44,556 nt of DNA from DASYML01 sp036009045 (GTDB taxonomy: Bacteria; Acidobacteriota; Blastocatellia; Pyrinomonadales; Pyrinomonadaceae), in NCBI GenBank assembly GCA_036009045.1, contig DASYML010000190.1:1-44556 (forward strand). The letters run 5' to 3'. The translations under genes were made by a program, and so were the position numbers. Under the pieces are notes generated by a model. The model saw only the letters and a program-made list of their open reading frames with translations, was not told the origin of the DNA and searched no databases. The first letter of the stretch is position 1; each line of letters begins with the position of its first letter. Positions 6,748 through 15,315 of this stretch are shown one piece after another.

Positions 6748-7719
6748 TTAATCGCGGAACTCCTGTGAGATCATCAGCCCGCGCGACCCGCCGTCCATAA
6801 TCCCTATGCCGAGCCGCCCGAACTGGGGTCGCAGAATATTGGCCCGATGACCGGGCGAGTTCATCAAACCGTTATGCGCGATGCTCAAGGTCGGGCCAAG
6901 CGCGAGATTTTCTCCGGCGGCGCGAAAGTTGACGCCCGCTTCGTGCATGCGGTCGAAGGGACTCCCGCCCTCCGGCGTGTAGTGTGAGAAATAGCCACGA
7001 CGAAACATATCTATAGAGTGCAGGCGGGCGACCTCTCTCAATTCCGTGTCGGGCGCGAGCGGTTTGAGTCCGGCCTTCGCGCGCTCCTCGTTGACTAGCT
7101 CAAGCATCTGCGCTTCGAGGTCCGGCCTCGGCTTTGAATCCGCGACCGTGTAGGGCAGTTTGAGAGTTTCTTCAGACTCAGGCTCAGGACGCACCGTGAG
7201 CAGGTTGAGCGTCTGCCTGATGGGTTCATCGAAGATGGGCGAGAGGGCCATCTCCAATCGCTCGCTGATAATCGTTAAGCGATTGGCAACGAGGCTCTCG
7301 CGTGCGGGCGTGCGGAGGCCGTCCGGGAGCGGTAAGGCCAGCAGCAACGGCGCGGCAATCGCCGCCGTAATCAACCCGTTGACGAAGCCCGGCAGGATGC
7401 CTAACAGGCGATTGGCACGCCGTTGGTGAGCCTGCTCCGGCAGCCGCCGCAGGAGCAGATAGCCCAGAAGTTGAATCAACGCGCCAGCCACTATGACGAT
7501 CAGCAGGAAAGACGCTGGCGGCCACCAGACTTCCGGCAAGCCCGTCATTGGCCCAAGCCCGTGCGCCACAGGCTGGTAGTAGCGTATGCCCAGCAGCAGA
7601 CACACTATCCAGCGCACGAGGTCCAGCAGGCCCAGGATAAAACCGCGATGCCAGCCGTAGAGCGCGCTGAGCAGCACGAGCAGAATTAAGAGCAGGTCTA
7701 TAAAATTCAAGCTCATCAT
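6748..7719 (-). CDS. CvpA-like membrane domain fused to a CAP/SCP domain
   Basis: The protein has 323 residues in two parts. Residues 1-165 have four hydrophobic segments and the CvpA (colicin V production) signature, including the start NFIDLLLILLVLLSALYGWH. Residues about 200-323 are a CAP (SCP/PR-1-like) domain: LVNEERAKAGLKPL, the sequences FSHYTPEGGSPFDR and AGENLA, and the closing HNGLMNSPGHRANIL. CAP domains are extracytoplasmic and in this superfamily often bind lipids or have unknown activity; conserved His and Glu positions are present. The fusion tethers a CAP domain to the membrane face. No ribosome binding site is visible before the tandem ATG ATG start, so the exact start is open. 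Confidence 0.88.
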   Translation of the reverse strand: MMSLNFIDLLLILLVLLSALYGWHRGFILGLLDLVRWIVCLLLGIRYYQPVAHGLGPMTGLPEVWWPPASFLLIVIVAGALIQLLGYLLLRRLPEQAHQRRANRLLGILPGFVNGLITAAIAAPLLLALPLPDGLRTPARESLVANRLTIISERLEMALSPIFDEPIRQTLNLLTVRPEPESEETLKLPYTVADSKPRPDLEAQMLELVNEERAKAGLKPLAPDTELREVARLHSIDMFRRGYFSHYTPEGGSPFDRMHEAGVNFRAAGENLALGPTLSIAHNGLMNSPGHRANILRPQFGRLGIGIMDGGSRGLMISQEFRD

Positions 7720-7929
7720 GCCGGTGTGTTAGAAACGTTCTGAAGTCTACGCCCCATATCTTCTCACGTCTTTCTATCAACGTACACTATGGCCGATTGA
7801 TAAATTGGTCCACTCAATCCGAGTCTGGATTTCAAACCGGAAAAGCGATAGAATAAGCTTGCGGCCCCCGCCCAATGCGAGTGCAAGGTCAGTTCGTCAT
7901 GGCCTCAATGTTTTCCCGGACCAGCAAGG

Positions 7930-10551
7930 ATGTCTCGGTTGGTCAACAATTCGACCCCCACGATTTCGTCATGTGTGACAGCAAGACTCTCTAGCACACA
8001 GACCGAGATGGAGTCTCACTTGAGCAAAATGTTAAATAACGTCAATGCTGCTCACGAGTTGATGCAACTCAAGGCCGGAGGCATCAGTGTGCAGGATTTC
8101 CCGCCGCTCTCGGATTGGAGCGGGATGCATGAGTCGGAACATTTCGTACAGTTTTATGAGACGGACTCTTTCCTGCTCAACTCGCTGAGCGACTTCATGA
8201 GTGCGGGCCTGCGCGCGGGCGATGCCTGCATCGTCGTGGCGACGCAAGCGCACCGTGAGAGTCTGGAAGAACGTTTGCAGGCCAACGGGTTGGATGTCGT
8301 CGCGGCCAGAGAGAGCGGCCAGTATGTCTCCCTCGATGCGGGCGAGACCCTCTCGAAGTTTATGATGAAGGGCTTGCCAAACCCCGCGCGTTTTAGCGAG
8401 GTCATCGGGGGCCTCATCGCGCGCGCGGCTGAGGGTCGGCAGCATGTGCGAATCTTCGGTGAGATGGTCGCGCTGTTGTGGGCAGAGGGTAACAACAGCG
8501 GCGCGCTTCAACTCGAAGAACTCTGGAACGAACTGCACAAGACGCGTTCCTTCCTGCTCTTCTGTGCCTATCCTCTCAGCCACTTTGACGAGACGACGCC
8601 CGGCGTGTGCATCGGCGATGTATGCACGGCGCACTCCAGCATCATTCCAGCCGAAAGCTTTACAGGGCTGACCAGCGCAGATGAACGCCTTCGCACCATC
8701 ATCGAATTACAACAGAAAGCCAGCACGCTTCAGGCGGAGATTGCGGAACGAAAGCAGGCCGAGGATGCCTTGCGTGTCGTGAAGGAAGAATTAGAGGTCC
8801 AGGTTGAAGACCTGCGCCGGTTGCATGACATGAGCGTGAGCCTGACGAGCACGCTGGATGTAGAGTCTGTGCTCGAAGAGGTGTTGGGCGCGGCGATGTC
8901 CGTCCAGGGCACAGACCTCGGATTGCTTTCCCTGTGCGACACGGAGCGCGGCGGTCTCAATGTCAAAGTTCATAGCGGGTTCGACAAAGTTCTCAAAGAT
9001 GGCGAGTGGGTGACGAGCGGCGCTGTCATCTGCGGAACCTGTTACGAACAGGGCCAGCGGCTCGTGATAGAAGATGTGGAAGCGGACGACGCTTTCGCCG
9101 CTTACAGAGAGGTGGCGCGGTTGGTTGGCTTTCGCGCCTGCCACAGCACTCCGCTCTTTACGCGCCACGGCAACATCATCGGCGTGCTCTCAGTTCATTT
9201 CCGCCAACCGCATCGCCCGTCCGAGCGTGAGACTCGCCTGATTGATCTCTACGCGCGGATGGCCGCCGATATTATAGAGAACGCGCGTCTTCATCAACAG
9301 GTGCGACATGAACTGGAAACGCGCCAGCAATTGCTCAGCCGCGAACAGATGGCGAGGGCCGAAGCCGAAAGCGCCAATCGTCTGAAGGACGAATTTCTCG
9401 CCACCGTCTCGCACGAGTTGCGGACGCCGCTGACGGCGATTATGGGCTGGGCCGGTATGCTTGGCAGCGGCAGGCTGGACGAAGCCACATCCGCGCGTGC
9501 GGTCGAGACGATAGAACGCAACGCCAGATCGCAGGCCCAACTGGTCGAAGATATACTGGATGTCTCGCGCGTCATCACGGGCAAGCTACGCCTTAATATT
9601 GGACCAGTTGACGCGGCATCCGTCATCAACGCGGCGATTGATTCGGTCCAGTTGGCGGCTGACACCAAAGGCATTCAGCTAGAGGTGCGGCTTGACCCGT
9701 CTGTGCGCCGCGTCTCAGGCGATGCCAACCGCTTGCAGCAGGTCGTCTGGAACCTGCTCTCGAATTCAATCAAGTTCACGCCCTCCGGCGGGCGCGTCGA
9801 AGTCAGACTTGAGCGAGCAGGCTCAAACGTCCAAATCAAAGTCAGTGATACGGGCCAGGGTATCAGCCAGGATTTTCTGCCCTTCATCTTTGACCGCTTT
9901 CGTCAGGCCGATGGCAGCAGCACGCGCAGGCACGGCGGGCTGGGTCTGGGCCTCGCCATCGTGCGGCATCTGGTAGAACTCCACGGCGGCACAGTCCATG
10001 TTGACAGTCCCGGACAGGGAGGCGGCGCGACCTTCACCATCAGGCTTCCGCTCGCGCCTTCGCAGGAACGCGCGAAGGGCCGTCGAAAAGAGTCTCAGAA
10101 GACAGGCCCAGCCGCAGACGCCAAAGCCTTCATCAAGACTGTTCCCTCGCTCAACAGCGTGCGCGTCCTGGTCGTTGACGATGATGAGGAGACCCTGCGG
10201 ATGCTCAACACGATGTTGACTGAGCATGGTGCTCAAGTGCAGGCGGCCTCTTCTACTGCCGAGGCATTTGAACTCCTACAGTGGTACAAGCCGGATGTGC
10301 TCGTCTCCGACCTGGCGATGCCGGATGAAGATGGCTACTCATTCATCGGCAAGGTCAGAGCGCTCAACGCGGAAAGCGGGAAGCAGATACAGGCCATAGC
10401 CTTGACGGCATACGTGAGGGTGGAAGATCGCGCGCGGGCACTGTCTGCGGGATTCAATTTATTTGTCCCGAAGCCGGTCGAGCCGCATGAGTTAATCTCA
10501 GCCATCGCCAATCTCGCGGAATCCGGCAGGAACGAATTGGGGCTTGTCTGA
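7930..10551 (+). CDS. MEDS-GAF hybrid sensor histidine kinase with C-terminal receiver
   Basis: The protein has 873 residues and appears cytoplasmic (no membrane segment). Domains in order: MEDS (about 66-220, starting EHFVQFYETDSFLLNSL), a coiled coil (about 250-300), GAF (about 300-455), HisKA with phospho-acceptor His495 in SHELRTP (about 485-550), HATPase with N box around Asn608-Asn612, DTGQG (640-644) and GLGLGLAI (670-677), then a receiver domain (about 743-862) with acidic Asp750/751, phospho-acceptor Asp794, Thr826 and Lys848. MEDS is named from methanogen/methylotroph DcmR sensors; GAF binds small ligands. All catalytic residues are intact. The start is uncertain: ATG 7930 has no spaced ribosome binding site and ATG 8008 is an alternative. 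No DNA-binding regulator is adjacent. Confidence 0.92.
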   Translation: MSRLVNNSTPTISSCVTARLSSTQTEMESHLSKMLNNVNAAHELMQLKAGGISVQDFPPLSDWSGMHESEHFVQFYETDSFLLNSLSDFMSAGLRAGDACIVVATQAHRESLEERLQANGLDVVAARESGQYVSLDAGETLSKFMMKGLPNPARFSEVIGGLIARAAEGRQHVRIFGEMVALLWAEGNNSGALQLEELWNELHKTRSFLLFCAYPLSHFDETTPGVCIGDVCTAHSSIIPAESFTGLTSADERLRTIIELQQKASTLQAEIAERKQAEDALRVVKEELEVQVEDLRRLHDMSVSLTSTLDVESVLEEVLGAAMSVQGTDLGLLSLCDTERGGLNVKVHSGFDKVLKDGEWVTSGAVICGTCYEQGQRLVIEDVEADDAFAAYREVARLVGFRACHSTPLFTRHGNIIGVLSVHFRQPHRPSERETRLIDLYARMAADIIENARLHQQVRHELETRQQLLSREQMARAEAESANRLKDEFLATVSHELRTPLTAIMGWAGMLGSGRLDEATSARAVETIERNARSQAQLVEDILDVSRVITGKLRLNIGPVDAASVINAAIDSVQLAADTKGIQLEVRLDPSVRRVSGDANRLQQVVWNLLSNSIKFTPSGGRVEVRLERAGSNVQIKVSDTGQGISQDFLPFIFDRFRQADGSSTRRHGGLGLGLAIVRHLVELHGGTVHVDSPGQGGGATFTIRLPLAPSQERAKGRRKESQKTGPAADAKAFIKTVPSLNSVRVLVVDDDEETLRMLNTMLTEHGAQVQAASSTAEAFELLQWYKPDVLVSDLAMPDEDGYSFIGKVRALNAESGKQIQAIALTAYVRVEDRARALSAGFNLFVPKPVEPHELISAIANLAESGRNELGLV

Positions 10552-10560
10552 GCGTCATTC

Positions 10561-11061
10561 TTGTCATCAGTCAATCACAAAAAAATCAACTTCAAATATC
10601 TGCAACGCGCAATCGAGATTGCTCTTCAAGCAGAGGCGCTCGGCAATCTGCCAATCGGTGCGTTGATAATTCTCGATGAAGAGATTATCGCGGAGGCTGG
10701 CAGTTCAATACTTTTTCCCGCATACCATCCGGGCAGGCATGCCGAGAGAGAAGCTTTGCAGCTTGTCCCTATCAAGCTCTGGCGGCGCAGCCGTGAGATG
10801 ACCTGTTACACGACGCTGGAACCCTGCACGATGTGTATGGGCACGCTTTTGCTGCACGGCATCGGGCGTGTGGTGTTCGGCGCGCGGGATACGGAGGGCG
10901 GTGCTGGCGGACTGCTGCAACACTTACCGGACTACTACGCGGGCGGCACGGGCGTGCCGGAATGGATTGGACCAGTGATGCCGGAAACGTGCGACGCACT
11001 CTATCAACGCGTCCGGGCGCGCTTCGATAAATTGCCCTGCGGCAAGAGCAGTTTTCTTTGA
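10561..11061 (+). CDS. Zinc-dependent nucleoside/tRNA deaminase family protein (TadA-like)
   Basis: The protein has 166 residues. The cytidine/deoxycytidylate deaminase fold is shown by RHAEREAL (His60, Glu62: zinc ligand and proton shuttle) and LEPCTMCMG (Cys89, Cys92: zinc ligands). The spacing and PCTMC sequence are those of the TadA / guanine deaminase branch, which deaminates adenosine-34 in tRNA or free bases. The C-terminus (LPDYYAGGTGVPEWIG) is not the typical TadA end, so the substrate is uncertain. The frame begins at a TTG (10561) 9 bases after the kinase stop, with no ATG before the active-site motif and no ribosome binding site, so the start is tentative and translation may depend on coupling to the kinase. 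Confidence 0.85.
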   Translation: MSSVNHKKINFKYLQRAIEIALQAEALGNLPIGALIILDEEIIAEAGSSILFPAYHPGRHAEREALQLVPIKLWRRSREMTCYTTLEPCTMCMGTLLLHGIGRVVFGARDTEGGAGGLLQHLPDYYAGGTGVPEWIGPVMPETCDALYQRVRARFDKLPCGKSSFL

Positions 11062-11122
11062 GAGCAAATTTTGAAATTCACATTAATGGTCCGATTAGTC
11101 TTGAGTTAATTGGACATTGAGA

Positions 11123-11218
11123 TTCACCACCGCAGACACAGCGGACACAGAGGACTCACAGAGATAAGCATTCAACTCTCTGTGCTGACTCTGTGCGCTC
11201 TGTGTCTGCGGTGGTGAA
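11123..11218. repeat. Large palindrome with CACCACCGCAGACACAG ends
   Basis: Perfect 19-base terminal arms (TTCACCACCGCAGACACAG at 11123-11141, complement at 11200-11218) with further imperfect pairing inside. It sits upstream of the Oar-like receptor gene. This CACAGAG/CTCTGTG style of palindrome is a common kind of dispersed intergenic repeat; I see one copy in this window. Confidence 0.75.
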
Positions 11219-11274
11219 CGCCTCTTTCATTCTCACTCAAGGCCCGCTGAATCATTAATAAATTGACGACAACG

Positions 11275-11303
11275 TTGACAGCGCCGTTAATGTGTACTAG
11301 AAA
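11275..11303 (+). promoter_or_regulatory. Possible sigma-70-type promoter of the receptor gene
   Basis: TTGACA (11275-11280), 17 bases, TAGAAA (11298-11303), then about 139 bases to the receptor start codon at 11443. The -35 is consensus and the -10 is weak. Confidence 0.4.
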
Positions 11304-11442
11304 TGTCCCACCTCGCTTGTTTTATCATTCAAGGGTCATAGTCTTTCAAAAGCTATAAGCATCACGCACCGAATTTTTTGTTAGCACGAAGTTTTCTGTT
11401 AGCAAACAAGAATCTATAGCTGATTGTGAAGAGGAGAAAACT

Positions 11443-14400
11443 ATGCGCGGAACTCTACTTCAGACTCTCAAGGCGTGGATTAAGTTGGGCGGTCTCTGCT
11501 TGCTGCTCCTGTCGGCGCTGGTGATGGGGGCGCGAGCGCAAACTCAGATTACGACCGGGGTGGTCCAGGGAACGGTGACGGACCCGAACGGCGCGGTCGT
11601 GCCGGGCGCGAGCGTCGAGATTAGAAACGTTCAGACTAATCTGGTCAAAACTCTGAACACGGATGATGCGGGGCGCTTCGTCGCCTTGCAGTTGCCGCCG
11701 GGCCAGTACACCGTGACCGTCTCGAAGCAGGGATTCGCCACCATCGTGCAGGAGCAATTCCCTCTCACGGTTGGCGAAACGATTCCGCTCAATCTGACGA
11801 TGAAGGTCTCTCAAGTGGAAGAGCGCGTCACCGTCTCAAGCATTCCGACCATTGATACCGTCAAGACCGAATCGAGCACGACCCTCAACGAAACGTCCGT
11901 CAGCAATCTACCCGTCCTCGGAAGAAAGTTTGAAGACCTGCTGACCCTCACGCCCGGCGTGAGCATCGTGCAGGGACCGGATGGAGACGAAATCAGCTTT
12001 GCCGGGCAACGCGGCATCTTCAACAATATCAGCCTTGACGGCGGCGATTACAACAACGGTTTTTTTGGCGAGCAGGCGGGCGGTCAACGCGCCGCGATAG
12101 ACATCACGCTCGAAGCCGTACAGGAATTTCAGGTCGTCGCCACCGGCGCGAGCGCGGAATTCGGACGCACGGCGGGCGGCGTCATCAACGTCATCACCAA
12201 ATCAGGCACGAACGATTTTCATGGGAGCCTCTTTCACTATCAAAGGCTGCAAGCGTTGGCGGCCCAGACCTCTGACGGCAAGCCCCTGACGGATTTTCGC
12301 CGCGAGCAGTTTGGCGGGACCGTCGGTGGACCAATAAAGAGAGACAGGCTCTTCTTCTTCGGAGCCGTCGAGCAGATTTTTGAGAATCTCACGCGGGCCA
12401 ATTTGAGCGCGCCGATAGGGACTCCCTGCACCGTCCAGACGCCGACCATTCTCGCCAACGAAGCGTTGATAGGCAGCAGCGCGGATTGCCAGCGCCTGGC
12501 GCTCATCAACTTTTTCAAGACCTCGCGGGGTCAGGATGAGGGATTGCCGGTCCAGCGCCCTGTGCGTAATACGGCGCTGCTCGGCAAACTCGATTGGACC
12601 GTTAATCCGTCCAACAAGCTCGCGCTCTCTTATAATTTCGACTACTCGAAAAACACTAACCAGACGTTTGACGTTGCCACCTACGGTAACTCCGCCAACG
12701 GCATAGAGGGACCATCGAAGATTCATGTGCTCAACTTCAATTTGTTCAGCACGCTCTCACCGACCAAAGTCAACGAAGCACACTTCACCTATTCAAAAGA
12801 GTTGAGACCACGCTCTGCGATTCCCTCCAACGTCCCGGCGGATACAGCCTTCGGTTTCGATACGACGTTTCGTTTCGGCAATCCCTTCTTTCTCCAACCG
12901 GGCGTTGACGAATCCATCTGGCGCGCGCAGGTGAAAGACAATTTGTCCATCGTGTCCGGCGCGCACACGTTCAAGGTCGGCGGCGAGTGGCTCCACACGG
13001 ATAACTCACAGGTCTTTCGCGGATTCTTTACGGGGCGTTACATCTTCGACAGCGTGACGGGTTTTCTGCACTACGCCTCGCCTGCTTCTCTTGGACCAGG
13101 ATTCGGTCCGCGCGCTGCCGCATGCTCAAACGGCACATACGTGGACGTGCTCTCCGCGTGCCCCGCAGGCTCGACCAAAACGGGCGGCCCGCTCCTGCTC
13201 TACTTGCAGAGCGCCGGTCCGAGCGGCCTTGCAACGGATGCTGCAGGTGCGTCCGACATCAAGAACGAGGACTACTCTCTCTTCGCTCAGGACAAGTGGC
13301 AGGCGCGGCCCAATTTTGTGTTGAGCTACGGGCTGCGCTGGGACGCGCAGATTTTCCCGGACCCCGTCGTGCCTCCGTCAAAGACCGCCTACGGTATCTT
13401 TCTCAACGACCCGCGCTTCCCCTCCAACGGCACGCTGCCCAATCAGAAGAAGATGTTTCAGCCGCGCCTGGGCTTTGCCTGGGACATCTCTCAAAAAGGC
13501 AAGTCCGTGTTGCGAGGCAGTTGGGGAATCTACTACGCGCGGCAGAACATGCTCTCGCAGGTCGGCTCGATTACCACCAACGGCGTGCAGCAGCAGAGCA
13601 TCTTTCGCAGCACTGATCTGATAGGCACGCTCGTCGGCTTGGGAGTCCCGACAGATCAAGCCGTGCCGACATGGCCCAACGTAGTGACGCCGACCGCAGG
13701 GAGTTGCGGGTCGAACCCGTTTCCCTGCTTCACGGGCGTGCGCGTCTTCAGCCGCGACTACGCGAACCCGCGCATCTACACTTCCAACATCGCCTTCGAG
13801 CAACAAATCGCCAACAACCTCTCCATGTATTTCGACTTCACACATTCAAAGGGCGTTCACCTGACACGCTTCCTCAACGTCAACCGGAAAAACTTTTTCA
13901 GACCGGAACTGGACGAAGTGCAGGTCACGAGCAGCCCCGGCAAATCCCTCTACAGGGGCTTCACCGTCGGGATGAGAAAGCGTTTCAGCCATCGTTATCA
14001 ATTCGAGTGGAACTACGTCCTCTCGAAAGACATGGACGACGATTCCAACGAGCGCGACCCGTTCACAGACCGCTCCTTCGACATCAACAATCTACAGTTG
14101 GACTACGCCCTCTCGGACAGAGACATACGCCACAAGTTCAACCTGTTCATGTACGCGGAACTGCCCTGGCACTTAGAATTCAACCCGCGCCTGCAAGCGC
14201 GCTCGGCGCAGCCCTTGACCCCGAACCCGCGCACCGCGACCAACCGCAACACTTTGAGAAAGGACAACAAGTATTTCTCCTTCGACTGGCGGCTCGCGCG
14301 TCCCTTCAAATTCGGCGAGCGTTACGAACTCACGCCAATCTTCGAGTTGTTCAATACCTTCAACAACCCCAACAACGTCAACCCGCTCTCGACGCCCGGT

Positions 14401-14481
14401 CTGTTCAACTTCGACGGCTTCCTGCGGCAAGGCGTCGGAGACCCCAGACAGGCGCAACTCGCCGTCAAGTTTATCTTCTAG
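11443..14481 (+). CDS. Oar-like TonB-dependent outer-membrane receptor with carboxypeptidase-regulatory domain
   Basis: The protein has 1012 residues. The ATG follows GAGGAG by 7 bases. Signal peptide about 1-32 (ends GARAQ). Residues about 37-120 are a carboxypeptidase regulatory-like beta fold (GVVQGTVTDPNGAVVPGASV). A plug region follows (about 145-260; SVSNLPVLGRKFEDLL, then FGRTAGGVINVITKSGTNDFHG). The rest is a beta-barrel ending with phenylalanine (LAVKFIF), the usual outer-membrane end signature. Members of this Acidobacteria-abundant family are thought to import large substrates or act in surface adhesion. No TonB, SusD-like or hydrolase partner is adjacent, so the ligand is unknown. 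Confidence 0.92.
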   Translation: MRGTLLQTLKAWIKLGGLCLLLLSALVMGARAQTQITTGVVQGTVTDPNGAVVPGASVEIRNVQTNLVKTLNTDDAGRFVALQLPPGQYTVTVSKQGFATIVQEQFPLTVGETIPLNLTMKVSQVEERVTVSSIPTIDTVKTESSTTLNETSVSNLPVLGRKFEDLLTLTPGVSIVQGPDGDEISFAGQRGIFNNISLDGGDYNNGFFGEQAGGQRAAIDITLEAVQEFQVVATGASAEFGRTAGGVINVITKSGTNDFHGSLFHYQRLQALAAQTSDGKPLTDFRREQFGGTVGGPIKRDRLFFFGAVEQIFENLTRANLSAPIGTPCTVQTPTILANEALIGSSADCQRLALINFFKTSRGQDEGLPVQRPVRNTALLGKLDWTVNPSNKLALSYNFDYSKNTNQTFDVATYGNSANGIEGPSKIHVLNFNLFSTLSPTKVNEAHFTYSKELRPRSAIPSNVPADTAFGFDTTFRFGNPFFLQPGVDESIWRAQVKDNLSIVSGAHTFKVGGEWLHTDNSQVFRGFFTGRYIFDSVTGFLHYASPASLGPGFGPRAAACSNGTYVDVLSACPAGSTKTGGPLLLYLQSAGPSGLATDAAGASDIKNEDYSLFAQDKWQARPNFVLSYGLRWDAQIFPDPVVPPSKTAYGIFLNDPRFPSNGTLPNQKKMFQPRLGFAWDISQKGKSVLRGSWGIYYARQNMLSQVGSITTNGVQQQSIFRSTDLIGTLVGLGVPTDQAVPTWPNVVTPTAGSCGSNPFPCFTGVRVFSRDYANPRIYTSNIAFEQQIANNLSMYFDFTHSKGVHLTRFLNVNRKNFFRPELDEVQVTSSPGKSLYRGFTVGMRKRFSHRYQFEWNYVLSKDMDDDSNERDPFTDRSFDINNLQLDYALSDRDIRHKFNLFMYAELPWHLEFNPRLQARSAQPLTPNPRTATNRNTLRKDNKYFSFDWRLARPFKFGERYELTPIFELFNTFNNPNNVNPLSTPGLFNFDGFLRQGVGDPRQAQLAVKFIF

Positions 14482-14506
14482 CGTTGAGATGAGAACAGCG
14501 TTCATA

Positions 14507-14538
14507 TCAGTACCGCCTGCTTAAGCTGGCGGTACTGA
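14507..14538. repeat. TCAGTACCGCC hairpin, core of a dispersed palindrome family
   Basis: Arms of 11 bases (14507-14517 and 14528-14538). The same CAGTACCGCC / CAGTCCCGCC core appears inside the composite elements at 29575-29730 and 35277-35362. Here it stands alone between two genes, just before the GGAGG of the next gene. Confidence 0.6.
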
Positions 14539-14551
14539 CCTGGAGGCTTCG

Positions 14552-15007
14552 ATGAATGACATCCGAGTAGAAATCGAAGAGATCGTCAATCGAGAAACGA
14601 GAGCCTGGGACACGCAGGATGTCGAACTCTTATTAACCATCTTTCATCCAGACATGGTCTGGCCCTGGCCCAGCACGCCGCAGTCGCATGACCCGGCGGA
14701 CTGGATTCTGGAGTGGGGCAGATACGACTATCAAAGATGGAAGAGCGGCTGGCAGGAACTCTTCCGCACGCACACGCTCGCGCACAACCACAGAGAGATT
14801 AAGAAGATTGAAATCTCGAAAGAAGGCGACGGAGCCTTCGCCGTCGTTGACATAGACACTCTCTGGATTGACGCGGCGGGGCGCGAGAATCACTGGCAGG
14901 GCCGCGTCTGTAAAGTTTATTCAAAGGTCGGAGATGAATGGAAGATGACCATGCACACGGGCGTCCTGGATTATTCGGACAACTCTTCATTCATCGGGAT
15001 TCATTAA
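14552..15007 (+). CDS. SnoaL/DUF4440-like NTF2-fold protein
   Basis: The protein has 151 residues. GGAGG lies 5 bases before the ATG. The first helix (IEEIVNRETRAWDTQDVELL) followed by LTIFHPDMVWPWP is the opening of the SnoaL-like / DUF4440 cone-shaped fold; the end, GDEWKMTMHTGVL, is the strand typical of the same fold. The family includes small-molecule isomerases and many proteins without known function. No signal peptide is present. It stands alone between the receptor and a terminator, and the ligand cannot be told. Confidence 0.7.
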   Translation: MNDIRVEIEEIVNRETRAWDTQDVELLLTIFHPDMVWPWPSTPQSHDPADWILEWGRYDYQRWKSGWQELFRTHTLAHNHREIKKIEISKEGDGAFAVVDIDTLWIDAAGRENHWQGRVCKVYSKVGDEWKMTMHTGVLDYSDNSSFIGIH

Positions 15008-15028
15008 CCATCCTCTCAAGCGGCAGAG

Positions 15029-15072
15029 AAAGCTCATAGAGTTTACTCTATGAGCTTTTTCTTTTTCTCCTT
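15029..15072 (+). terminator. Intrinsic terminator after the SnoaL-like gene
   Basis: A 14-base stem (AAAGCTCATAGAGT at 15029-15042 with its complement at 15045-15058) is followed by TTCTTTTTCTCC. This is a strong Rho-independent terminator. Confidence 0.85.
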
Positions 15073-15090
15073 TCATTAATTTCGCCCGCC

Positions 15091-15219
15091 TATAGTCGTT
15101 TGCGATTGGATGAGACCATGAGCGTGAAGAGTCTTATTTTACTTTGCGCCTTGGCGTGAGATTGTTTCTCGCTGGTGGCGCAAAGGCGCAAAGCTCATAC
15201 GCAATTGCAAACCGCTATA
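15091..15219. repeat. Composite palindromic element, copy A
   Basis: The ends are inverted: TATAGTCGTTTGCGATTG at 15091-15108 against CAATTGCAAACCGCTATA at 15202-15219, 15 of 18 positions pairing. Inside is a second palindrome, TTTGCGCCTTGG against AAGGCGCAAA. The same ends occur at 29575 and 35277 with different cores. It is shaped like a REP/MITE-type element without a coding gene. It ends in TATAAAAT next to the pstS leader. Confidence 0.65.
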
Positions 15220-15315
15220 AAATATTTAGCTCCAGTTCAGACGGATGTAACATCGCTGGTCTAGACTGTTCTGCCTGGTGAAACTCTTTCCTTCAACATC
15301 GTTCAGGAGAAAAAG

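Noticed and set aside
13671..14492. A 273-codon plus-strand frame inside the first receptor gene
   Set aside because: It is Arg/Gln/Leu-rich, has no family signature, and the overlapping receptor frame is continuous to its terminal Phe.
15251..15280. Third ECF-type promoter (TGTAACA) before pstS
   Set aside because: No CGTC box follows at 16 bases, so it does not match the pair at 1421 and 2420.
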